A stretch of 64,000 nt of DNA from Azospirillum oryzae (GTDB lineage: Bacteria > Pseudomonadota > Alphaproteobacteria > Azospirillales > Azospirillaceae), in contig NZ_VTTM01000018.1 in assembly GCF_008364795.1 (NCBI RefSeq), forward strand, positions 1 through 64,000. The letters are read 5' to 3'. The notes beneath the pieces are model-generated. The model was given only the letters and a program-made list of their open reading frames with translations, was not told where the DNA came from and did not search any database. Each line of letters begins with the position of its first letter. Positions within the stretch are counted from its first letter, which is position 1. The position numbers were made by a program, and so were the translations under genes. Positions 27,265-35,663 of this stretch are shown here, piece by piece.

Positions 27265-27825
27265 TCATCGGCCGTTCGGGCCGGCGACGCTCAGCGTGCT
27301 TCCCGGCCCGCAGTCCTTCAACAGGCGCAGCATGTCGTCGGGCGCAAGCGCGACGCAGCCGGCGGTCGGCGCCCGGTCAGGACGGACGAGGTGCAGGAAC
27401 ACGGCACTGCCCATCCCCGGCACCACCGGGTCGTCATTGTGCCCCATCACCACCACGACGTCGTAGACATGATCGTCCCGCCACATCTCCTCGTGGCTGG
27501 CGGGATAGGGCCGGATGACCGGACGGTTGTAGGCGGGATCTTCCGGCGCGTCGCACCAGCCGTCATGTTCGGCGATCGGGTGGAGCGGCAGCCCGGTCTC
27601 CGGCGGAGCCAGCCGGTCGGCACGCCACAGCACGCGACGCAGCGGGAAGCGGCCGACGGGGGTGGCCCCGTCGCCCTCCCGCTTGTCGGCACGGACGCCG
27701 CCGCGGCCCAGCACGCAGGGCACCTCGCCGCCCGGCCAGCGCAGCCGGCCGGTTGTGACCGGTGCGCCGTCATTGCCGCCGCCATTGCCGCCGGCATCCG
27801 GCGTCACGGTGATCTCGATGGTCAT
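27265..27825 (-). CDS. L,D-transpeptidase (YkuD) domain protein
   Basis: A 186-residue protein with the YkuD catalytic region: GDGATPVGRFPLRRVLW, VMGHNDDPVVPGMGSAVFLH and the catalytic cysteine in PTAGCVALA. YkuD enzymes form 3-3 cross-links in peptidoglycan or attach proteins to it. No signal peptide is visible, so either export is non-classical or it belongs to the cytoplasmic-looking subgroup of this family. It starts inside the stop codon of the upstream gene (27822-28805), so the two are coupled. Confidence 0.85.
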   Translation of the reverse strand: MTIEITVTPDAGGNGGGNDGAPVTTGRLRWPGGEVPCVLGRGGVRADKREGDGATPVGRFPLRRVLWRADRLAPPETGLPLHPIAEHDGWCDAPEDPAYNRPVIRPYPASHEEMWRDDHVYDVVVVMGHNDDPVVPGMGSAVFLHLVRPDRAPTAGCVALAPDDMLRLLKDCGPGSTLSVAGPNGR

Positions 27826-28805
27826 CCCGACACCCGCGTAGTGCTGCTCGCGGCACCCTGCGCCGCCTTGCGCGACTGCTCATACTTGGCGAGGTTGCGC
27901 ATCATCGTCTCCGACAGCATGTCCGGCGCGACCGGAGTCTGGGCGGCGGCGGGGGCCGCTTCGGTTGGCTGGCCGCCCGGCTGCCCGGCGGCGGGCTGGG
28001 GCTGGCTTCCGTTGGCCGCCGTCGCACCGGCGGTGCGCGCGTTGGCGGTCACCGCCCCGGGGACCGGCGCCGCATAGCGGGGCACGCTGTGCTTCGCCAG
28101 CGCGGAGCTGGCCAGCGGCGTGTCGCGCGCCGGCATCTTGCTGGGGTGCGGAACCGCCCCGGCCGCGAGCTGCGCCGTCAGGACCGGCGAGGCATCCGCG
28201 GATTTGGCGGCGGAGGTGGCGGCAGAGCCGGAGGCCGCAAGCCGGATCGGCTGCCCGGCAGCGGGCTGCGCCGTCGCCGCCCCGAGATCGGCGGGCTTGG
28301 CGGCGGCCAGCGCGGCGGCAAGTCCGCCGGCGGGCGCCTGTTGCGCGGGCTGCGCCTGCTTCGGCGCTGCGGGGGGCTCCGCGGGGGAGCCGGACGCCGC
28401 CGGCCCCCCCGAGGCGTCCGCGACGGCCGTGGAGGCGGCGGGATGGTCACCGCCCCCAAAGCCGAGCGAGGTCATGACCGTTTCGCCGACATCCTGACCC
28501 GTCGCCTGTTCGACCACAGCATTGGCGATGGAGGCCATGCCACCGATCACGCCGCCATACAGCATGTCGCCCATGATCCGCATGGACGGCTGGATGGTGT
28601 CGCCGGTGATCTCGCGATAGATGGTGCTGACGATCGGGATGTGCTGCAGCGGGTTGATGATGTCCAGGAAGTCCCAGAAGGACATGTCGCCCTGGATTTC
28701 CACCGGGCCGCCATTGTGGCCGTCGCTGATGACCGGCGACGCCTTTTCGCGCGGCACCGGACGCTGTACGGCGCTGCTGTCGATCATGGTGGCGTCGATG
28801 GCCAT
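27822..28805 (-). CDS. Conserved hypothetical protein with low-complexity tail
   Basis: A 327-residue protein. The first 110 residues look structured and contain FWDFLDIINPLQHIPIV and YREITGDTI, a pattern I recall from unnamed alphaproteobacterial proteins. The rest is rich in Ala, Pro and Gln and probably disordered, apart from a short C-terminal helix (LSETMMRNLAKYEQSRKAA). The glycine-rich YGGVIGGMASIANAVV could be membrane-active. GGGAGACC precedes the ATG at 28805. Coupling to the YkuD gene suggests a cell-envelope role, but nothing firmer can be said. Confidence 0.65.
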   Translation of the reverse strand: MAIDATMIDSSAVQRPVPREKASPVISDGHNGGPVEIQGDMSFWDFLDIINPLQHIPIVSTIYREITGDTIQPSMRIMGDMLYGGVIGGMASIANAVVEQATGQDVGETVMTSLGFGGGDHPAASTAVADASGGPAASGSPAEPPAAPKQAQPAQQAPAGGLAAALAAAKPADLGAATAQPAAGQPIRLAASGSAATSAAKSADASPVLTAQLAAGAVPHPSKMPARDTPLASSALAKHSVPRYAAPVPGAVTANARTAGATAANGSQPQPAAGQPGGQPTEAAPAAAQTPVAPDMLSETMMRNLAKYEQSRKAAQGAASSTTRVSG

Positions 28806-29028
28806 GGGCGGTCTCCCGGCTCGGTGGTCACGACAGGTACAGCAAGCGGCGTGCCAAGTCTGGGCACCCGATCCGAACCGGAATCGACCGATTCGGGGGG
28901 ATCCGGACGGTCGGCACCCGGAATCCGATTCCCAGCGCGGCCCGGCCGACAAGAGGCCGGCAAGAACTGCCGGGCCGGCATGGCGATTCCTGCCCCGCCG
29001 GCCCCGGCCTTTCGCCCCGGCCGTTCGT

Positions 29029-30279
29029 TCAGAACATATGGCCGCTGCGTTCCGCCTTGGTGCGGAGATAGGCCTCGTTGTGGCCATTGGCCGGGAAGAT
29101 GTGGGCCACCCGCTCCACCACCGCGATGCCGCAGCGGGCGAGCTGGCGCAGCTTCTCCGGGTTGTTGGTCATCAGCCGCACGGACTCAAAGCCAAGCTGC
29201 CGCAGCATCTCGGCCGCCGGCAGATAGACGCGCTCGTCCGCTTCGAAGCCGAGGATCTCGTTGGCGTCCACCGTGTCGAAGCCACGGTCCTGGATGCGGT
29301 AGGCGCGCAGCTTGTTGACCAGACCGATGCCGCGTCCCTCCTGCGCCAGATACAGCAGCACGCCGCTGCCCTGGCGGGCGATCTCGGCGATGGCGCCGCG
29401 CAGCTGGTCGCCGCAGTCGCAGCGCAGCGACCCCAGCAAATCACCGGTGAAGCATTCCGAATGCAGGCGGGCCAGCACCGGCTGCTGCGGATCGGGGTCG
29501 CCGATGACGATGGCCAGATGCTCCGGCCCGCCGTCGGCCGGGCGGAAGGCGTAGATGCGCGTGTTTTCCGACCCGATCAGCGGCACCCGCGCGTCGGCGA
29601 CGCGGCGCAGGGTCCGCACCACATGCACGCGGTAATCGGCGACGTCCGACGCCCGCACCAGCAGCAGGTCATGCTCCGCCGCCCACTCCGCCGCACTCCT
29701 CAGGGTCGAAGACGGCAGGTCGGCGGTGATGGCGGCAGGCAGCAGGCGGGCCAGCCGGGCGAGGTCCACCGCTGCGGCCTCGCGGCTGCCGGGGCAGGCC
29801 TCGACAGCGGTCAGGCCGGGGGGCAGCGCGTCCTGGGCCTGCGGATGCTGTTCGGGATCGGCCAGCGCATGGGCCTGGTCGGCGGTCAGCCCGCCGGGCC
29901 GGTCGAGCGTCATGGCGCCGAACGCCTCCGCCGCGGCGCCGGGCGCCTGATCGTCGGCGATGTCGCTCACCGGCTGCGCCACGGCGGCGGCGGCCAGCCC
30001 CAGCACCACGGCGCGGCGGCGGGTGACCACCAGCCGCGGGGTGCCGCCGGTCAGCGCCTTCAGCCGCTCCACGGCGTCGAGCGCCACCGACTCCACCGAC
30101 ACCGCCGCGCCGACCGTGCCGTCGGCGGTCTCGATCGCCACCACCTCGCCCCGGCGCAGGGCGGCCAGCGCCCGGTCGACAGCGCGCACGGCGGCCTCGT
30201 CGATGGGCGCCGCCGCGGACTCTGCCGCGGGCGTGGACAGGGTGACCGTGGTGGTGGCGGAGGAGCGTTCGGCTTGCAT
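29029..30279 (-). CDS. ribA: GTP cyclohydrolase II with degenerate RibB-like domain
   Basis: A 416-residue protein. The C-terminal half is a complete RibA: the zinc cysteines in HSECFTGDLLGSLRCDCGDQ, the EGRGIGL loop, QDRGFDTVDAN and LMTNNPEKL. It converts GTP to the first riboflavin precursor. The N-terminal half (about 20-190) is collinear with DHBP synthase (RibB), starting ALRRGEVVAIETADG, but the usual acidic DxENE-type metal site is not present, so this half is probably inactive. The start is uncertain (ATG 30279 or ATG 30333); neither has a good ribosome site. No FMN riboswitch was recognised upstream. Confidence 0.88.
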   Translation of the reverse strand: MQAERSSATTTVTLSTPAAESAAAPIDEAAVRAVDRALAALRRGEVVAIETADGTVGAAVSVESVALDAVERLKALTGGTPRLVVTRRRAVVLGLAAAAVAQPVSDIADDQAPGAAAEAFGAMTLDRPGGLTADQAHALADPEQHPQAQDALPPGLTAVEACPGSREAAAVDLARLARLLPAAITADLPSSTLRSAAEWAAEHDLLLVRASDVADYRVHVVRTLRRVADARVPLIGSENTRIYAFRPADGGPEHLAIVIGDPDPQQPVLARLHSECFTGDLLGSLRCDCGDQLRGAIAEIARQGSGVLLYLAQEGRGIGLVNKLRAYRIQDRGFDTVDANEILGFEADERVYLPAAEMLRQLGFESVRLMTNNPEKLRQLARCGIAVVERVAHIFPANGHNEAYLRTKAERSGHMF

Positions 30280-30559
30280 CGTCAGCGGCTTTGCGTAGCG
30301 GGTGCGCCGGATACGGCGCGTAAAACGGGACATGGTGCGTTCGGCGGGCGAAGCAAAGCGCAGGTGGCGCGCCCCTGTCCAGCAATTCCCGCGCGCCACA
30401 CCGTTGCCGGGGACGCAACGATCCGGCTAGCCTGCCGGCGCGGGGACCATCCCGGGCCGCCGGCCGGGCGGAGTCGGCCCCTCCAACGGGCCGCTCCGCC
30501 GCCGGGACCATGGGCGCTAGGATGGCGACCGCAGCCCTTCAACCGGGAGCCTTTCCCCC

Positions 30560-31090
30560 GTGACCACCCTTTCGACGCCCCCTGATCCGCCCCTGTCCGT
30601 GCATCTGGTGATGCCGGCCGATCTTGCCGCCGACGCCTTTGCCGACGCCTATGCCCGCCGCATGGTCGAGGCCCTGCGCGCCGCCGGCGCCGGCATCATG
30701 CTCCACGCCCTGCCCGGCCCGCACCCGCAGGTCGATCCCTCGGCGATCCTGGCCGCCGACGTCGCGCTGTCGCGGCTGCCCGATGGCGCGCCGGTCCTGC
30801 TGGACGGCAACGCCCTGCCCAACCTCGCCGCCAGCCTGCCGGCCGACAGCCGGCGCCTGCGCTTCACGGCGCTGATCGAACGCCTGCACTGGACCGAACC
30901 CGGTCTGACCGCCGAAGAGGCCGCCGTGCGCCGCAATCTGGAACAGGGAGCGCTGGCGCTGATGCGCCATGTCGCGGTGCCGGACGAGACCGTCGCCGCC
31001 ACCCTGCGGGACCTGGGCGTGCGGCCCGAGCGGATCGTCCTCGCCGCGGCGGACGCCGGCGGGGCGGCGGCGCTGCTGGCGGTCCTGTAG
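30560..31090 (+). CDS. Glycosyltransferase N-terminal-like fragment
   Basis: A 176-residue protein starting at GTG 30560 after GGGAGCC. It resembles only the N-terminal half of GT4-type glycosyltransferases: LHALPGPHPQVDP, then LSRLPDGAPVLLDGNAL, then a helix like ERLHWTEPGLTAEEAA and VPDETVAATLRDLGVRPERI, the region that normally leads into the nucleotide-sugar domain. The donor-binding half is absent. It may be a decayed enzyme or a stand-alone domain. It does not overlap neighbours. Confidence 0.55.
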   Translation: MTTLSTPPDPPLSVHLVMPADLAADAFADAYARRMVEALRAAGAGIMLHALPGPHPQVDPSAILAADVALSRLPDGAPVLLDGNALPNLAASLPADSRRLRFTALIERLHWTEPGLTAEEAAVRRNLEQGALALMRHVAVPDETVAATLRDLGVRPERIVLAAADAGGAAALLAVL

Positions 31091-31219
31091 AAGGCCCATC
31101 TGGAAGGCCCATCCGCTTCGCCACAAGCCATCACGACAATCCACCGGCGCCATGCTACTAAGGCGCCGCCCCCGGCCCAGCCGACGGCGGCCCCGACTTC
31201 CGACTTCGTGCCGCGGACC

Positions 31220-31924
31220 ATGACCATCGCAAAGCGCATCCTCCTGGTCGACGACGACACCGCCCTGCGCCAGTCGCTGGCCGAACAGCTTCGCCTGCTG
31301 GAGGAGCTTGAGACGGAGGAGGCCGGCGACGGCGCCGGCGCACTGAACGCGGTCCGCAAGGCGGGCGAGGCCGGAACCGGCTTCTCCGCCATCCTGCTCG
31401 ACGTCGGACTGCCGGACATGGACGGGCGCGACGTCTGCAAGCTGCTGCGGCGCGAAGGGGTGCGCTGCCCCATCATCATGCTGACCGCGTCGGCCAGCGA
31501 CGCCGACACCATCCTGGGGCTGGAATCCGGCGCCAGCGACTATGTGACCAAGCCCTTCCGCCTGGGGGTGCTGATCGCCCGGCTGCGCGCCCAGCTGCGC
31601 CAGTTCGAGCAGACGGAGGACGCGGTCTTCGCCATCGGCCCCTACAGCTTCCGCCCCGGCGCCAAGCTGCTGCTGGAGGAGGCCACCAACCGCAGGATCC
31701 GCCTGACCGAGAAGGAAACGGCGATCCTGAAATACCTGTACCGTGCCGGCGATCTGGTGGTCGGGCGTGAAACCCTGCTGGGCGAGGTCTGGGGCTACAA
31801 CGCGGCGGTCACCACCCACACGCTGGAGACCCATGTCTACCGCCTGCGCCAGAAGATCGAGGCCGATCCGTCCAACGCCCGCATCCTGGTGACGGAACCC
31901 GGCGGCTATCGGCTGGTGCCCTGA
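31220..31924 (+). CDS. Orphan OmpR-family response regulator
   Basis: A 234-residue regulator. The receiver has the LLVDDDTALRQ acidic pair, the phosphoacceptor Asp in AILLDVGLPDMDG and the Lys in YVTKPFRL. The winged-helix domain carries RIRLTEKETAILKYLYRAG and THTLETHVYRLRQKIEADP. No sensor kinase is adjacent. I prefer the ATG at 31220 (MTIAKRILLVDDD) over the in-frame GTG at 31208. The target genes are unknown. Confidence 0.9.
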   Translation: MTIAKRILLVDDDTALRQSLAEQLRLLEELETEEAGDGAGALNAVRKAGEAGTGFSAILLDVGLPDMDGRDVCKLLRREGVRCPIIMLTASASDADTILGLESGASDYVTKPFRLGVLIARLRAQLRQFEQTEDAVFAIGPYSFRPGAKLLLEEATNRRIRLTEKETAILKYLYRAGDLVVGRETLLGEVWGYNAAVTTHTLETHVYRLRQKIEADPSNARILVTEPGGYRLVP

Positions 31925-31975
31925 GCCGCCTTCCCGGTCGGCCTCACCGGATCCGCCTTTCGGCCGGTTCTCCGG

Positions 31976-32767
31976 TCAGCGCCGGCCGACCGAGGCCAGT
32001 TCCCGCCGGCTTCCCCGTTCGGCGATGGTGACCTCGCCGGCGAAGCCGAGCCAGCGGCGACGCCCGCCCGTCTGCGGGCCGCCCGTCTGCGGCCCTGACG
32101 AAAGCTTGCCCAGCCGGGCCATGCCGAGTCCGCAGGCCGATGGGCCGCCCCACAGGCCGCGCCCCCGCGGCACCACCGGCAGCAGCCGCAGCTTGCGGCC
32201 GACGATGGCCATCCGGCGGCGCCAGTGGGTGACGTCGTGCGGCGACACGCCGACGCGCCGGGCGATCTCGCGGTCGGACAGCAGCGCGCTGCCGGGGTCC
32301 TGCAGCAGGTCCAGCACCGCGCGGCGCTTGTCGCCGTCGGCATGGCGGGAGTGCTTGCGCTCCAGCGCCTTGCCCATGTCCCACAGCTTTTCCGCCGTCT
32401 CGCGCGCCAGGGTGCGCCAGCGGTCCGCTTCTTCGCGCTGACGGTCGGCGTCGCCCGCCGCCTTGTCCAGTTGCCGCCGCAGGGTGGCGAGTTCCAGCTC
32501 CAGGTCCTTCACCTGCCGGCGCAGGCCGCGGACGAGTTCGTCCGGCGGCGGCGGCGGTGCCGGCGCACCGGCGGGTTCGGCAGGTTGGGCGGCAGGCGGC
32601 GGCTCGGCAGCGGGCGGAGCCGGCGTGCGTGCGCGCTCCGCCAGATCGCGAAAGGACAGGCCGGCGCGGGACAGCATGATGCGGGCGGCGCGCAGGGCGG
32701 ACAGCGCCTCGCCCTGATGCTCCGACTCGGCCATGGCGAGGACTTTGGCGAGCTTGTCAGGATCCAT
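31976..32767 (-). CDS. Hypothetical protein with DUF2786-like N-terminus and HTH
   Basis: A 263-residue protein. The N-terminus KLAKVLAMAESEHQGEALSA resembles DUF2786. A proline/alanine-rich linker (about 48-75) leads to a coiled coil (about 78-125) and then a helix-turn-helix-like region, LLSDREIARRVGVSPHDVTH. Near the C-terminus the hexapeptide GPQTGG-type unit is directly repeated (12-13 bp DNA repeat near 32074-32098). A DNA-binding role is likely, but the target is unknown. It is convergent with the orphan regulator at 31220. Confidence 0.6.
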   Translation of the reverse strand: MDPDKLAKVLAMAESEHQGEALSALRAARIMLSRAGLSFRDLAERARTPAPPAAEPPPAAQPAEPAGAPAPPPPPDELVRGLRRQVKDLELELATLRRQLDKAAGDADRQREEADRWRTLARETAEKLWDMGKALERKHSRHADGDKRRAVLDLLQDPGSALLSDREIARRVGVSPHDVTHWRRRMAIVGRKLRLLPVVPRGRGLWGGPSACGLGMARLGKLSSGPQTGGPQTGGRRRWLGFAGEVTIAERGSRRELASVGRR

Positions 32768-33026
32768 CCGCGTCGGGTTCCGCCGGAGCCGGTCCCCACC
32801 CGCGCGGGGACCCGTGGGAAATAATCGAGTCATGCCGCGCAATGCGCGACGAGCCCCAACCTACCACATCTTATGGGTTTGGACAGATGCCCTTCGTAGG
32901 GTGCCGACTCGCGACACGGCCTGTTCGGAAGTCTTGTCCCCACCCCGAGGGATCCGCCCGGAAGGGAGCAGCGGGGGGAGAGATTTACTAGACTTGGGCA
33001 AGCGGGGCCGCCACGATGGCGCCGTC

Positions 33027-33962
33027 ATGACCGTTCGTTCGACCATCAATTCGGCCATCGATCCGGCCGCCAATTCGACACGACCGCCCGCCCCGTCGCC
33101 CGCGAGGGACGAGTCCGGCGGCGAGTCACCCTTCATCGTGCGCTTCTGGGGCGTGCGCGGCAGCATCGCGTCGCCCGGCCCAGCCACCGTGCGCTATGGC
33201 GGCAACACCGCCTGCATCGAAGTGCGCTGCGGCGGCGCCCACATCGTCTTCGACTGCGGCACCGGCATCCGGCCGCTGGGCGAGTCGCTGGCGCGCGACG
33301 GCGGCCCGGCCGACATCGACCTGCTGCTGACCCACAGCCATCTCGACCATATCAGCGGCCTGCCCTTCTTCGCGCCGGCCTTCGATCCGGCCAGCCGGCT
33401 GCGGCTGTGGTCCGGGCATCTGCCGCCGGAACGGCCCTTCCGCACCGTGCTGGCCGACATGATGACGGCGCCGCTGTTCCCGGTGCCGGTCGAGATCTTC
33501 CGTGCCGACTGCCAGTTCCGCGATTTCCAGGCCGGCCAGACGCTGGAACTGGCGCCGGGTGTCCCGGCGGGTGTGGTGGTGCGCACCTGCCGCCTGAACC
33601 ATCCCGACGGCGCCACCGGCTACCGGGTGGAGCATGACGGCCGCAGCCTGTGCGTCCTGACCGACACCGAACATCCGGCCGAAGGGCGCGATCCGGTGAT
33701 CCTGGAATTGCTGCGCGGCGCCGACGTGATGGTGTATGACAGCACCTACACCGACGCCGAATACCCGACGCGCGTCGGCTGGGGCCATTCGACCTGGCAG
33801 GAATGCCTGCGGCTGGCCGAGGCGGCCGGAGTCGGCCGCGCTGTGATCTTCCACCACGACCCGGCCCGCACCGACGACGCGCTGGATGCCATTGCCGCGG
33901 AGGCGGCGGCGATGCGCCCCGGATCCCTGGTGGCCTATGAAGGGATGGAACTGTCCCTGTAG
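33027..33962 (+). CDS. MBL-fold metallo-hydrolase
   Basis: A 311-residue enzyme of the metallo-beta-lactamase superfamily. After a 35-residue variable N-terminus comes FIVRFWGVRGSIASPGP and VRYGGNTACIEV, a common opening in this subfamily. The metal site THSHLDHISGLPFF and later ligands in RLNHPDGATGY, VLTDTEHP and FHHDPARTD are intact. The likely activity is a phosphodiesterase or similar hydrolase; the substrate cannot be told. The ATG at 33027 is tentative since no strong ribosome site is visible. Confidence 0.85.
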   Translation: MTVRSTINSAIDPAANSTRPPAPSPARDESGGESPFIVRFWGVRGSIASPGPATVRYGGNTACIEVRCGGAHIVFDCGTGIRPLGESLARDGGPADIDLLLTHSHLDHISGLPFFAPAFDPASRLRLWSGHLPPERPFRTVLADMMTAPLFPVPVEIFRADCQFRDFQAGQTLELAPGVPAGVVVRTCRLNHPDGATGYRVEHDGRSLCVLTDTEHPAEGRDPVILELLRGADVMVYDSTYTDAEYPTRVGWGHSTWQECLRLAEAAGVGRAVIFHHDPARTDDALDAIAAEAAAMRPGSLVAYEGMELSL

Positions 33963-34067
33963 GATCGGCGCAGCTTGAGTTCAGCGCCATCCGCACCGGT
34001 TGAATCCCGAACAATCGGTTCCACTGAACAAAAGCGCTTGTGCGTGTTCATTACGCCACAGGTTGCT

Positions 34068-34092
34068 TTGTCACACTGGCCTCCTGTGACAA
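34068..34092. promoter_or_regulatory. Palindrome upstream of DUF882 lipoprotein gene
   Basis: Perfect 8-bp inverted repeat TTGTCACA (34068-34075) and TGTGACAA (34085-34092) with a 9-base spacer, followed by a possible -10 element TATTAG at 34099. It lies 85 bp before the lipoprotein ATG in an otherwise gene-free 214-bp gap. It could be a regulator binding site; the regulator is unknown. Confidence 0.45.
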
Positions 34093-34176
34093 TCTTGGTA
34101 TTAGATCGGTGTGCAACCCCGCCACGATTGGGGCGGGCGGGGTCGTTGATGCGTGCAAAGCTTGGGGGGAAAAGCG

Positions 34177-35016
34177 ATGCGCATGACCGGTCGTGCCTTG
34201 GGTATCCTTGCCGTGCTGACCGTCGCGACGCAGCTTGGCGGCTGCGCCACCGCGCTGCCGCTGGAAAGCGCCAGGCTGGACGGCGAACCGCGCAGCGTGG
34301 TCCTGCAGCATCCCGCCAGCGGCGAGACGGCATCCGTCACCTACTGGCGCCCCGGCGACGGGTATGATCCGGCCGCGATGCGCGAGATCGCCGTCCTGTT
34401 CCGCGACCGCCGCAGCGACGAAGTGATCCCGGTCGACCCGGCCCTGGTCGATATGCTGGTGGAGTTGCGCCGGCGCGTCGGCGCACCGCCGGAGTCACCG
34501 ATCCGCATCACGTCGGGCTACCGGTCGAGCGCCACCAACGCCAGCCTCGCCCGGACGAACCCGAACGTCGCCGAGAACTCCTATCACATGCGCGGTCAGG
34601 CGGCGGACTTCTCAATCGCCGGCATCCCGCCCTCGCGGCTGGCGGAGGAAGCGGCGGCGATGCAGCGCGGCGGCTACGCCATGTACGCCCACACCGGCCA
34701 TGTCCATGTCGACACCGGCCCCTTCCGCACCTGGACGCCGAAGACCGGCGAACCGCGCGCGCCGCAGATCCTGGAGGCGCAGGCCCGCGCCCGTGCCAAT
34801 GCCCAGGCGCTCGCCATGAAGAATGGCGGCGGCAAGGGCCGCGTGCAGGTGGCCGAGGCGACGGTCAAAGCGGCCAAACCGGGCAAGCCGCCGGCCAAAC
34901 CGGCCAAGGCTCCGGCAAAGGCCGCCGTCAGGGCGGCGGCCCCCGATCTGTCGCGCGTCCGCGTGGCGCTGGCCCAGGTGAAGGAAATGCCGGTGCAGAA
35001 GACGGCGAAACGCTAA
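34177..35016 (+). CDS. M15/DUF882 peptidase-like lipoprotein
   Basis: A 279-residue exported protein. A signal peptide ends in a lipobox-like LGGC near residue 23. The DUF882 (YcbK-like, peptidase M15A) domain shows RITSGYRSSATNASL, SYHMRGQAADFSI and HTGHVHVDTG, giving the His/Asp zinc ligands of D,D- or L,D-carboxypeptidase folds acting on peptidoglycan. The C-terminal 70 residues are a Lys/Ala/Pro-rich tail, suited to binding the cell wall. GGGGGGAAA precedes the ATG at 34177. Confidence 0.85.
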   Translation: MRMTGRALGILAVLTVATQLGGCATALPLESARLDGEPRSVVLQHPASGETASVTYWRPGDGYDPAAMREIAVLFRDRRSDEVIPVDPALVDMLVELRRRVGAPPESPIRITSGYRSSATNASLARTNPNVAENSYHMRGQAADFSIAGIPPSRLAEEAAAMQRGGYAMYAHTGHVHVDTGPFRTWTPKTGEPRAPQILEAQARARANAQALAMKNGGGKGRVQVAEATVKAAKPGKPPAKPAKAPAKAAVRAAAPDLSRVRVALAQVKEMPVQKTAKR

Positions 35017-35056
35017 ACTCCCGGCGCAGTCCCGTCACCCGCGCACCGGTACCGTC

Positions 35057-35638
35057 ATGACCACCCTGCTGATCCTCCGCCACGGCCCGACCGCCTGGAA
35101 CGCCGAAGGGCGCATCCAGGGCAGCATCGACGAGCCGCTGTCCGACGCCGGCCGCGCACGGGTCGCCCGCTATCGCCTGCCGCCCGAGTCGGCCGGGCTG
35201 CGCTGGGTCGCCAGCCCGAAACGCCGGGCCTGGGAGACCGCCACCCTGCTCGGCCTCGATCCGACGCCGGAGCCGCGGATCGTCGAAATGGACTGGGGCG
35301 AGTGGGAAGGCCAGCGCACCGAGGATCTGCGCGCCGACGGCCGCATGCCGGCCCGCCATGACCGGCTGGGGCTGGACTTCAAGGCGCCCGGCGGCGAAAG
35401 CCCGCGCGAGGTGCAGGCCCGTCTGCGCTCCTGGCTCGGCGACCTTGCGGCGGAGGGCCGCCCCACCGGCGCCATCGCCCACAACGGCATCCTGCGTGCG
35501 CTCTATTCGCTCGCCACCGGCTGGGATATGCGCGCCGACCCGGCGGAGGAGTTGCGCAACGGCTGCGCCCACCTGTTCCGCATCGGCGAAGACGGCGCGC
35601 CGGAGCTGGTGCGGATGAACATCGGCCTGCTGGAGTAA
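35057..35638 (+). CDS. Histidine phosphatase family protein
   Basis: A 193-residue enzyme of the phosphoglycerate mutase-like superfamily. The phospho-acceptor motif is LRHGPTAWN near the N-terminus, the acidic residue lies in EMDWGEWEGQ and the second catalytic His in AIAHNGILRAL. It is not long enough for a classical GpmA and is more like CobC or a broad phosphatase. It is 40 bp downstream of the DUF882 gene and may share its transcript. A convergent terminator follows. Confidence 0.85.
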   Translation: MTTLLILRHGPTAWNAEGRIQGSIDEPLSDAGRARVARYRLPPESAGLRWVASPKRRAWETATLLGLDPTPEPRIVEMDWGEWEGQRTEDLRADGRMPARHDRLGLDFKAPGGESPREVQARLRSWLGDLAAEGRPTGAIAHNGILRALYSLATGWDMRADPAEELRNGCAHLFRIGEDGAPELVRMNIGLLE

Positions 35639-35658
35639 GGGGGCACGACGGCCCCCTT
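35637..35658. terminator. Bidirectional terminator between phosphatase and xthA
   Basis: An 8-bp perfect stem (35637-35644 with 35651-35658) with AA on one side and TT on the other, between two convergent stop codons. Confidence 0.7.
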
Positions 35659-35663
35659 CCCCG

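Noticed and set aside
30280..30559. FMN riboswitch upstream of ribA
   Set aside because: I could not find the conserved RFN element blocks in this leader.
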